This document shows positions 33,259-40,366 of a DNA stretch of 64,000 nucleotides, one piece after another (positions within the stretch are counted from its first letter, which is position 1; each line of letters begins with the position of its first letter). The position numbers were made by a program, and so were the translations under genes. This DNA comes from BRH-c25 sp035627615 (GTDB lineage: Bacteria > Bacillota > Clostridia > Lutisporales > Lutisporaceae). The notes under the pieces are model-generated. The model was not told the DNA's origin. It searched no databases and saw nothing but the letters and a program-made list of their open reading frames with translations. The stretch is from assembly GCA_035627615.1 (NCBI GenBank), contig DASPLL010000056.1, forward strand, positions 186,001 through 250,000, read 5' to 3'.

Positions 33259-33440
33259 TAGCCACTTTCTGACACGGGGACGCTTCCGCTGTCAGTTCTT
33301 GATAAGTTTATTAGTTTTATCTCTATTGATTCCGGTAATTTCTGATATTTGTCTTATTGACATAATGGCTAAATATCTATCTTACTGCAGTTTTGTCCCC
33401 TGTCATCCACAAGAACCGTCCCCATGTCAGTGCCCTTGTC
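33259..33440. mobile_element. Decayed REP-associated (RAYT/IS200-like) transposase end with REP-like palindromes
   Basis: On the minus strand 33292-33363 encodes MSIRQISEITGINRDKT then NKLIKN and a stop, the typical C-terminal helix-turn-helix of RAYT/Y1 transposases; an in-frame stop appears seven codons upstream, so only a remnant is left. Flanks carry the GGGGACG words of REP palindromes in inverted orientation (33275-33281 and 33417-33423) and a hairpin CTGACA / TGTCAG at 33269-33295. The catalytic Tyr and HUH motif are absent. Confidence 0.65.
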
Positions 33441-33444
33441 AGTG

Positions 33445-33473
33445 TTGACTTATGGAAAATACGCGAGTATAAT
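33445..33473 (+). promoter_or_regulatory. Sigma-A promoter of the tyrosine lyase locus
   Basis: TTGACT (33445-33450), 17 bases, TATAAT (33468-33473). Nearly consensus; transcription would start about 20 bases before the T-box stem I. Confidence 0.85.
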
Positions 33474-33500
33474 ATGAATATATTTTATGAATAATATTTT

Positions 33501-33790
33501 AAAAGCGTTGACTGGGAAGAAGTAGGAATAGTATACCTTAAAGAGAGCTACCGGTTGGTGAGAGGGGCAAGGGAGTACATTCTGAATACATCTCAAGAGC
33601 TGATCATCAAAAGGGCTTGTCCCGAGTAGACTGATGCCGGCAACCTGCACCCGTTACAGTGCTAAAGTATAACTGCGTTATGGTGCAAGTACTTGATAAG
33701 GTTGGTACTGTGAGGTACCGATAAACTAAGGTGGTAACACGGATATATTCCCGTCCTTTGAATTTTCAAAGGACGGGATTTTTATTTTGT
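33501..33790 (+). ncRNA. T-box riboswitch, tyrosine specifier (TAC)
   Basis: Stem I shows the conserved AGTA of the specifier loop (33520-33523 region), AGAGAGC bulge, and GGTTGGTGAGAG terminal loop. Opposite AGTA the returning strand reads GAA-TAC-A, placing TAC (33587-33589) as specifier, i.e. tyrosine. The helices around this loop pair (TGGGA with TCTCA below; GGAAT with ATTCT above). The T-box AAGGTGGTAACACGG is at 33728-33742; its TGGT would pair with ACCA, matching the A discriminator of bacterial tRNA-Tyr. The terminator is a 13-bp stem CCCGTCCTTTGAA / TTCAAAGGACGGG (33750-33777) with a T run. Uncharged tRNA-Tyr should allow read-through. Confidence 0.93.
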
Positions 33791-33805
33791 AAAGGAGATG
33801 GTTCT

Positions 33806-33871
33806 ATGGACCCGGACTATTATTATTACTATTATTTAAAACAAATCTATTTGAAATTGGAGGAGAATTAA
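33806..33871 (+). CDS. Tyrosine-rich leader peptide, 21 codons, six consecutive Tyr
   Basis: An ORF between the T-box terminator and the lyase gene: Met-Asp-Pro-Asp, then six Tyr codons in a row (TAT TAT TAT TAC TAT TAT, 33818-33835), a seventh Tyr at codon 15, ending LKLEEN and TAA at 33869-33871. AAAGGAG lies 8 bases before its ATG, the ideal spacing. The lyase ribosome binding site (GGAGGAG, 33858-33864) lies inside this ORF and the lyase ATG is one base after its stop, so the leader can control lyase translation. The layout resembles attenuator leader peptides and E. coli tnaC. Alternative: an AT-rich triplet repeat that happens to be open; the ribosome binding site argues against this. 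Confidence 0.7.
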   Translation: MDPDYYYYYYLKQIYLKLEEN

Positions 33872-33872
33872 C

Positions 33873-35321
33873 ATGGCAAATATCAAATTCTTCGGTAATG
33901 AACAGGTACCACTTGAAATGCACAAGGTGCGCATAGTACAGAAGCTTGAGCTTCCCCCTATAGAAAAACGCCTGGAAGCTATGACTGAAGCCGGCAACAA
34001 TACCTTCCTGCTAAAAAACAGGGATGTATTTATGGATATGCTGACGGACAGCGGCGTAAACGCAATGAGTGACAGACAGCAGGCAGCAATGCTTATAGCT
34101 GACGACAGCTATGCAGGAAGTGAAACCTTCTTCAGGCTTGAAAGCAAGCTCAGAGAAATATTCGGTATGGAATACTTCCTGCCTGCTCATCAGGGGAGGG
34201 CTTGTGAGAATATTATTTCACAGGCGCTGGTCAAGCCTGGTATGCTTGTGCCTATGAATTATCATTTTACAACAACAAAATCCCACATCACGCTGAATGG
34301 TGGGATCGTAGAGGAGTTAATAATTGATGCAGGACTTGAGACCACAAGCACCAACCCTTTTAAGGGGAATATGGATATAAACAAGCTCAATGCCCTTATA
34401 GACAGGCATGGAGCGGATAAAATCGCCTTTGTACGCATGGAAGCCGGTACAAATCTAGTTGGTGGTCAGCCCTTCTCACTGGAAAATCTTAATGAGGTAT
34501 ACAAGGTCTGCAATAAGCATGGTATCCTGCTTGTGCTTGATGCAAGTCTGCTGGCCGACAATTTGCATTTTGTAAAGACCAGGGAAGAAAAATACAAATC
34601 CATGAGCATAAGGGAAATAACCCGTGAATTTGCATCCTTCAGCGATATCATATACTTTTCTGCCCGCAAGCTCGGATGCGCCAGAGGCGGCGGCATATGC
34701 TTCAAAGATAAGAATTTTTTTGAAAAGATGCGTGAGCTTGTACCTCTGTACGAGGGCTTCCTTACTTACGGCGGCATGTCTGTAAGAGAGATGGAAGCCA
34801 TGACTGTCGGACTTGATGAGACAATGGATGAGGACGTTATTAACCAAGGACCTCAATTTATTGCATTTATGGTAGATGAGCTTGTTAAGAAAGGCGTACC
34901 TGTTGTTACTCCTGCAGGAGGCCTTGGATGTCATATAAACGCCATGGAATTTGTGAAGCATGTACCTCAAAATGAATACCCTGCCGGAGCTCTTGCAGCC
35001 GCACTTTATATTGCAAGCGGCGTCCGCGGCATGGAGCGTGGTACGCTGTCAGAACAGAGAAATCCTGACGGAAGCGAGGTATTTTCAAATATGGAGCTTC
35101 TGAGGCTGGCTATGCCAAGAAGAGTTTTCACTTTGTCCCAGGTCAAATATGCAGTTGACAGGATCGCCTGGCTCTATGAAAACCGTAAGCTAATAGAAGG
35201 GCTTGTCTTTGTAGATGAGCCAAAAATCCTGCGTTTCTTCTTTGGAAGGCTGAAGCCCGTATCCGACTGGCAGGAAAGGCTGGTTGCAAAGTTCAGGAAG
35301 GACTTTGGCGACAGCCTGTAG
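33873..35321 (+). CDS. Beta-eliminating lyase, tyrosine phenol-lyase/tryptophanase family (TPL-like)
   Basis: A 482-residue PLP enzyme. It matches the TPL/TnaA family throughout: NTFLLKNRDVFMDMLTDSG, YAGSETFFRLE, PAHQGRACEN, HFTTTKSH, NLVGGQPFSLENL, PLP-lysine K266 in YFSARKLG, D223 in LVLDASLL, GVRGMERG (385-390 region; R389 matches TPL Arg381, absent in tryptophanase), MPRRVFT and LRFFFGR. TPL splits tyrosine to phenol, pyruvate and ammonia and is reversible. Oddity: the conserved Arg after D223 (DATR in TPL) is Leu, and SGKKD/SAKKD is SARKL, so the family position is divergent. The tyrosine T-box and leader link it to tyrosine. Tryptophanase activity cannot be excluded. Confidence 0.8.
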   Translation: MANIKFFGNEQVPLEMHKVRIVQKLELPPIEKRLEAMTEAGNNTFLLKNRDVFMDMLTDSGVNAMSDRQQAAMLIADDSYAGSETFFRLESKLREIFGMEYFLPAHQGRACENIISQALVKPGMLVPMNYHFTTTKSHITLNGGIVEELIIDAGLETTSTNPFKGNMDINKLNALIDRHGADKIAFVRMEAGTNLVGGQPFSLENLNEVYKVCNKHGILLVLDASLLADNLHFVKTREEKYKSMSIREITREFASFSDIIYFSARKLGCARGGGICFKDKNFFEKMRELVPLYEGFLTYGGMSVREMEAMTVGLDETMDEDVINQGPQFIAFMVDELVKKGVPVVTPAGGLGCHINAMEFVKHVPQNEYPAGALAAALYIASGVRGMERGTLSEQRNPDGSEVFSNMELLRLAMPRRVFTLSQVKYAVDRIAWLYENRKLIEGLVFVDEPKILRFFFGRLKPVSDWQERLVAKFRKDFGDSL

Positions 35322-35332
35322 GGACATAGAGG

Positions 35333-35382
35333 CAATAAGAGGAGCAAGGGGACGCTGTACTGACCCCTTGCTCCTCTTATTG
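35333..35382 (+). terminator. Terminator after the tyrosine lyase gene
   Basis: A perfect 19-bp stem CAATAAGAGGAGCAAGGGG / CCCCTTGCTCCTCTTATTG with a 12-base loop. The words GGGGACGCTGT at its top recall the REP-like sequence at 33275. Confidence 0.85.
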
Positions 35383-35496
35383 TAAATATTATATTATAAA
35401 ATTTCTAACAATAAAAATAATTAATGCGAAAGCTGTAAATAATAGTGTGAAATGGTAATAACTTTAGTCATAGCAAAATTACAGGTGAATGATTAT

Positions 35497-36975
35497 ATGA
35501 ATAAAAACAGTTCAAAGTCCAAAAAACTAAGCAGCAGCTTCGATGACAACCTTAAGGAATTGGAAAATTCATTTGAAAACTGCCCTGATGTCATAATAAA
35601 AAAGGTGTTCTTTAGTAACGGTAAAAAAGGCTGTTTTATCTATATTAATGGAATGGTTGATATAGATATACTCAACCGTGATTTTATCAAACCTATTATG
35701 GGATTGGACATTCCTGAGGCCATTAAGGACAAAAGCATATTTAATATATCATCAGCCACAATAAGACTATATGATGATTTTGATTCGATAATAAAGCAGC
35801 TACTGCAAGAAAACACAGCATTCATTATGGAGGGTGTTTCCCTTGCTGTGCTTGGCAGGTTCGAGAAGATAGAAAGCAGGGGCATTGAAGAGCCGGAAGC
35901 AGAAAAGAATATTAAAGGGCCCAGAAGTGGATTTACTGAGCTTTTGACAACAAATACCGCCATGCTACGAAGACTTATAAGCAATACTACCCTCAAATTC
36001 AGAAGCTTTAAAGTTGGGACAACAACAAATCAGACTTTATGTATTGCGTATATCGAAGGCATAGCAAACAAGTCCCTTCTTCAGACTCTTATAAGAAAAA
36101 TTGAAAAGATCAACTATGATGGGTTGATCGCAATCGGATATATTGAACAGACGATAATGGATTTTCCTCATTCTCCGCTTCCTCAATACTATGCCACCGA
36201 AAGGCCTGACAAAGCTGTAGCCGCATTGCTCGAAGGAAGATTTGTCATACTTCTTGATGGTACTCCCATCGTTCTTATCGCTCCTGTAAGCTTTTTTTCC
36301 TTTTTCCAGGCTCTTGATGATTACAGTACAAACTGGATGTTCGGTTCCTTCATCAGGATCGTAAGGTTTATTGCGGCTATTGTAGCCGTGTTTTTGCCAG
36401 GCCTGTATATCGCCATTATATCCTTTCATTATTATATGGTACCTCTTAATCTTCTGGTAACACTGTCGGAATCCAGGGCTAAGGTACCCTTCCCTCCAAT
36501 AATAGAAGCGTTGATAATGGAAATTACCATTGAGATGATAAGAGAAGCTTCCATCAGACTTCCCAGTTATATAAGCTCTTCAATCGGCGTAGTAGGCGGT
36601 ATCATAATAGGTCAGGCTGCTGTGGAGGCAGGGATAGTGAGTAATCTGCTCATTATAGTTGTTGCAGCGACTGCTGTTGCATCCTTCGTTGTGCCTTCTT
36701 ATGACTTTGGCCTGTCACTAAGGTTCTTGCGGTTTATGCTTATGATTGTTTCATCAATATTTGGTATTGTCGGCATTGTGGTTCTCTCTTCACTGTTGCT
36801 TTCTGAGTTACTGACATTGGAATCTCTGGGACAGCCGTATTTTCAGCCGGTTGTTCCTTTTAAAAGAGGTGGTCTGAAAGATACTTTCCTTCGCTTTCCT
36901 TTCAGCTTCATGAGGAAAAGGACCACAATGACTCAGCCTGCAGATGATGAAAGAGGTACCAATGATGGGCAGTAA
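35497..36975 (+). CDS. Spore germination receptor A subunit (GerA/GerKA family)
   Basis: A 492-residue GerA-family protein: a soluble N-terminal half with the two-subdomain NTD (to about 275) and a C-terminal membrane part of four to five TM segments beginning at SFIRIVRFIAAIVAVFLPGLYIAI. Family motifs: GFTELLTTNTAMLRRLI near 155, DGTPIVLIAPVSFFSFFQALDDY near 270-290, VVPFKRGG near the end. Receptor A subunits sit in the spore inner membrane and trigger germination on nutrients. Start ATG 35497 chosen for the AGGTG 9 bases upstream; a longer frame begins at 35452 without a ribosome binding site. First gene of a three-gene operon with overlapping ends. Confidence 0.93.
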   Translation: MNKNSSKSKKLSSSFDDNLKELENSFENCPDVIIKKVFFSNGKKGCFIYINGMVDIDILNRDFIKPIMGLDIPEAIKDKSIFNISSATIRLYDDFDSIIKQLLQENTAFIMEGVSLAVLGRFEKIESRGIEEPEAEKNIKGPRSGFTELLTTNTAMLRRLISNTTLKFRSFKVGTTTNQTLCIAYIEGIANKSLLQTLIRKIEKINYDGLIAIGYIEQTIMDFPHSPLPQYYATERPDKAVAALLEGRFVILLDGTPIVLIAPVSFFSFFQALDDYSTNWMFGSFIRIVRFIAAIVAVFLPGLYIAIISFHYYMVPLNLLVTLSESRAKVPFPPIIEALIMEITIEMIREASIRLPSYISSSIGVVGGIIIGQAAVEAGIVSNLLIIVVAATAVASFVVPSYDFGLSLRFLRFMLMIVSSIFGIVGIVVLSSLLLSELLTLESLGQPYFQPVVPFKRGGLKDTFLRFPFSFMRKRTTMTQPADDERGTNDGQ

Positions 36976-38050
36976 TAAGAATAAAATAACATCAGGCCAG
37001 TTGCTTACATTTATCATGTCCGTACAGATAGGTCTGGGTATTTTGACCTCACCCTCTGTTCTTGTGAAAAGGATTGGTCATGACAGTTGGATATCAGTGT
37101 TTATCACAGGATTCATATATGCTTTTCTGGGTGTTTTAATAATTATTTTCCTCAGAAGGTATAAGGATAAATCTATAATGGAAATAAATTATCTGCTTTA
37201 TACAAAAATAATAGGATATATCATAAACCTGCTGATCATTGCATATCTTTTTTTTGCTACGGTTCTTGCATTAAGATTGTTTACCGAAATTATAAATATT
37301 GGGGTATTGAAGCTTACTCCCGGCGTAATTATTGCCGCGCTGCTGATTATTCCCTTCATACATATGACATGGTACGGGTTAAAGACCATCTGCAGGTTTG
37401 ATAGAATTATAGTTTTCATTATGGTCACAATGGTTCTGTTTTTTATGCTATTTCTGGGCAGTATCCGTTACACATTCCTTATGCCTGTAGGCCAGACAGG
37501 TCTGGTAAAAATCATAAAGGGTATAGTTCCCTCCAGTCTTGCATTCCTGGGAATAGAGCTTATTGTTGTTATCTATCCTGACATTTCAGATAAGGGAAAG
37601 CTTATTAAAAGTGTGATAACTGCAAATATTGCCACAACCTTATTCTATGTCCTGTTGATCGTTGTACTTACAGGTGTATTTGGGGAAAACCTTCTTAAAC
37701 ATTTGGTATTCCCGCTTTTTAGCCTGGCAAGGGCTTATAATGCACCCACCCTTGAAAGATTGGATTTATTTTTTGTTGCATTATGGCTTCCTGCAATGGG
37801 TATAACTATGACGGGCTACTATTACTGCACCTTAAGCTGTTTGGAAAAACTGCTCAATACAAAAAAAAGCTTTTTGTTGCACATGTCGTTTTGTGTTGCA
37901 GTAGTTTTTGCCAGCAGGATCCCACCATCTCTGAGCTTTGTTTTTCAACTCACTGATACTTTGAATTTGTCAGGACTGGCATTGATTGCCTTCATATTGT
38001 TTTCACTGCTGCTCTCATATTTGAATACAAGGGGTGTAATGAAAAAATGA
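36962..38050 (+). CDS. Spore germination receptor B subunit (GerB/GerAB family permease)
   Basis: A 362-residue protein with about ten TM segments, of the amino acid permease-like GerAB family (KITSGQLLTFIMSVQIGLGILTSPS at the start, LTPGVIIAALLIIPFIHMTWYGLKTICRF mid-protein). B subunits bind the nutrient germinant. ATG 36962 follows AGAGG by 5 bases and overlaps the end of the A gene by 14 bases; a longer frame from 36944 has no ribosome binding site. Ends with a 4-base overlap with the C gene. Confidence 0.92.
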   Translation: MMGSNKNKITSGQLLTFIMSVQIGLGILTSPSVLVKRIGHDSWISVFITGFIYAFLGVLIIIFLRRYKDKSIMEINYLLYTKIIGYIINLLIIAYLFFATVLALRLFTEIINIGVLKLTPGVIIAALLIIPFIHMTWYGLKTICRFDRIIVFIMVTMVLFFMLFLGSIRYTFLMPVGQTGLVKIIKGIVPSSLAFLGIELIVVIYPDISDKGKLIKSVITANIATTLFYVLLIVVLTGVFGENLLKHLVFPLFSLARAYNAPTLERLDLFFVALWLPAMGITMTGYYYCTLSCLEKLLNTKKSFLLHMSFCVAVVFASRIPPSLSFVFQLTDTLNLSGLALIAFILFSLLLSYLNTRGVMKK

Positions 38051-39153
38051 GATTAATGATTGTCATGCTTCTGATAGTTACAACAATACTAACAGGCTGC
38101 TGGGATCAAAAAGTATTTGAAAAAACCGGATATATTCTGCAAATGGGTATTGAGTCGGGTAAAACCGCAGAACTACTGATTACTTATACTTCTCCGGTTG
38201 TAGGCGGGGAGATAAAGGAACAGGTAGAAATTATCAACATTCAGGGGGATATATTAAGGGAAGCCAGGGAAAATGCCCGGTTGCTCTCGCCGAAATTGTT
38301 GGAGGGCGGAAAAATTCAGCAGCTGCTTATCTCCAACAAAATGGCCGAGAAGGGAATTAATGAGCTGTTGGATCTTTTTCATAGAGACCCCGCTCTTCCA
38401 ACACTTGCATTGATAGTCGTTATCGAAGGAAGCCCTTATGAGATGCTGAAAAGAGCTACCACCTTTGAGGATAAACCTCGTGCTGCCTTCTATATCAATG
38501 AGCTTCTTAAGAGTAACATCATCAGTTCATATATACCGGAAACAAGGATATGGAATTTCAGTGCACTAAGCCTTGCACCAGGAATAGATCCTATTACACC
38601 TATCCTAAAGCTGCAGGGAGAAGGTATTAAAGTTACCGGCTCAGCACTGTTTTCCCAAGATAAAATGGTCGGTAAGCTCTCCCCCCGGGAAACTTCCCTG
38701 CTTCTGGCCATGATGGGTAAGCTGAAACCGACAGAATATGTCGGTAATATTTTGCCAACCGAAGACAAAGCTGCCGGTGAAAAAGCCAGAACAGCTGTTT
38801 TAATAAGGACTGCAAAGAGTAAGCTTAATGTAAGCTTCTCAGATGATGAGCCCATTGTTTCAATAGCAATGAAAATAGACTGCATTCTGGATGAGTTCCA
38901 GTTGAATAGTATATCTGATGCGGACGATCAGAAGGTATTGGAACAGCAGCTTAGCACCGAGATCAAAAACAAATGTGTAAAAATATTGGATTACCTAAAA
39001 TCCACAGGCAGTGATCCTTTAGGCATCGGCAATATTGTGAGAGCAAAATACAATGACTACTGGCAGCAGGTGGACTGGAAGGAAGCTTATAAGGAAGTTG
39101 AAATGGATGTTTCTGTCAGGCTTGATATAAAACAGTTCGGGACCATTTATTAA
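38047..39153 (+). CDS. Spore germination receptor C subunit, lipoprotein (Ger(x)C)
   Basis: A 368-residue lipoprotein with lipobox LTGCWD (C18) and the WDQ start typical of Ger(x)C, plus DRPGGEI-like TSPVVGGEIKEQ and the three-domain body ending in a GerAC C-terminal domain (SNSDPLGIGNIVRAKY-like segment SDPLGIGNIVRAKYNDYW). C subunits are essential outer-face components of the germinant receptor. Its ATG overlaps the B gene stop by 4 bases. Confidence 0.93.
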   Translation: MRLMIVMLLIVTTILTGCWDQKVFEKTGYILQMGIESGKTAELLITYTSPVVGGEIKEQVEIINIQGDILREARENARLLSPKLLEGGKIQQLLISNKMAEKGINELLDLFHRDPALPTLALIVVIEGSPYEMLKRATTFEDKPRAAFYINELLKSNIISSYIPETRIWNFSALSLAPGIDPITPILKLQGEGIKVTGSALFSQDKMVGKLSPRETSLLLAMMGKLKPTEYVGNILPTEDKAAGEKARTAVLIRTAKSKLNVSFSDDEPIVSIAMKIDCILDEFQLNSISDADDQKVLEQQLSTEIKNKCVKILDYLKSTGSDPLGIGNIVRAKYNDYWQQVDWKEAYKEVEMDVSVRLDIKQFGTIY

Positions 39154-39337
39154 TACCGGCTGATCCACCTTCAGCAATCTAGCGGAATGTAAGCATTAAA
39201 AATGAAATTTCGAAAAATATACTAATATTTGATCGTACATTAATTTTAATCATTCAGGTAATAATGTATTAGAGATATAAAAATAAGCTTGAATATAATC
39301 AATAATAATACCAAAATATTTTCAAGGAGGATTTCTA

Positions 39338-39937
39338 ATGAAGGCAAAAGTCATAATATTAACATTAGTGCTGATAATTGCCCTATTAGCAGGATGCGCA
39401 CCAGAACCCGCACCACCTGCGGAGCCAACACCAACACCAACACAGGCAGCAACCCCGACGCCGACGCAGACAACACCGCCGGAGACTACACCTGATGTCG
39501 TAACGACAGCTTCAATAGTTGATAATGCCGAAGCTTTTGAAAAGGCTATCAGCAGCACAGGCACATGGATCATAGCCACAGTAAAAGATGTTTCTACCGA
39601 TAAGGAACTGGTACTGGACGGTGAATTCAAAAATGGCAAGAAGGATGACGCAGGTAAGGATATCATACAGCGTAAGATAGCTCTTTATACCCAGGATGAC
39701 AAGCGTAACGTAACTGCCCGATTCACATTGACAGCACCAAAGATGACCATTAACAGTCCTATGGCCAGCATACAGCACGGAACTTTCAAAGGTGATCTCT
39801 ATGTCAACACAAAGGACTTTCAGTTGGTTGACGCCACAGTTGACGGAAATATATATTTTGCTTCCGATGATGCCAAATCCGGCTTCAAAATGGATGATAA
39901 GAGCAAAGTCACCGGAAAACAGGAAGTAAAAAAATAG
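39338..39937 (+). CDS. Hypothetical lipoprotein with Pro/Thr linker
   Basis: A 199-residue protein: signal peptide with lipobox LLAGC (C20), a Pro/Thr-rich linker (22-52: repeated PTPTQ units) and a C-terminal domain of about 145 residues rich in beta-strands (GTWIIATVKDVSTDKELVLDGEF, GTFKGDLYVNTKDFQLVDATVDGNIYF), looking like a small beta-helix or jelly roll. I do not recognise a named family. AAGGAGG precedes ATG. Transcribed alone with its own terminator. Confidence 0.75.
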   Translation: MKAKVIILTLVLIIALLAGCAPEPAPPAEPTPTPTQAATPTPTQTTPPETTPDVVTTASIVDNAEAFEKAISSTGTWIIATVKDVSTDKELVLDGEFKNGKKDDAGKDIIQRKIALYTQDDKRNVTARFTLTAPKMTINSPMASIQHGTFKGDLYVNTKDFQLVDATVDGNIYFASDDAKSGFKMDDKSKVTGKQEVKK

Positions 39938-39960
39938 CACTTAATACAACGAACTAAAAC

Positions 39961-39998
39961 TGAAACCCCTGCCATGTTTTTCTATAGCAGGGGTTTCA
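39961..39998 (+). terminator. Terminator after the lipoprotein gene
   Basis: A 12-bp stem TGAAACCCCTGC / GCAGGGGTTTCA. Its right half, tttctatagcaggg, is repeated at 40268-40281 within another hairpin beyond the palindromic element. Confidence 0.75.
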
Positions 39999-40001
39999 AT
40001 T

Positions 40002-40248
40002 GAAGACAAAGCAGCAAACTGGAGCAGCCACGTAATAGCCACATATGAGTATACAGAAATTGATGGCACTAAGAAACTCAGCCTAAGAAAAACCTAACGT
40101 CCTAAAATGGTCATCCGTGACCTTTAGGACTTGCTCGGCGTCCATGCCTCGCATACGGTTGTTTCTAAGGCTTCGTTTCTAAGTACCATTGACAATTTCT
40201 GTATAAGCATATTTAGGCTATGACATGTCTGCTCCTCAGTTTGTCTTC
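40002..40248. repeat. 247-bp imperfect palindromic element E2
   Basis: Most of the gene-free stretch 39999-40366 is a long inverted repeat from GAAGACAAA (40002-40010) to TTTGTCTTC (40240-40248). Reverse-complementing the right arm gives about 75% match with the left over about 90 bases, with shared blocks GGAGCAG, ATAGCC, TATACAGAAATTG, AGAAAC and AGCCT. The centre folds separately (GTCCTAAA / TTTAGGAC around GGTCA / TGACC). Termini begin GACAAA / TTTGTC as in element E1. Flanks carry tttctatagcaggg on both sides (39979-39992 and 40268-40281). Confidence 0.75.
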
Positions 40249-40253
40249 AGCCT

Positions 40254-40283
40254 GACCCTGCTATATATTTCTATAGCAGGGTC
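40254..40283 (+). terminator. Second terminator-like hairpin after element E2
   Basis: GACCCTGCTATA / TATAGCAGGGTC stem followed by TTATTTGTTT; closely related to the hairpin at 39961, as if the terminator had been duplicated around E2. Confidence 0.6.
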
Positions 40284-40366
40284 TTATTTGTTTACTTGCA
40301 GATATCGGTCGAAAAAGCTAAAATAGTATGAAAGGGCTATATTAACATCAAGAGAGAGGTATATGT

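Noticed and set aside
33798..33839. Alternative leader ORF starting at ATG 33798 (poly-Ile/Thr)
   Set aside because: Its ATG directly touches the AAAGGAG site with no spacing, whereas the poly-Tyr frame has the proper 8 bases.
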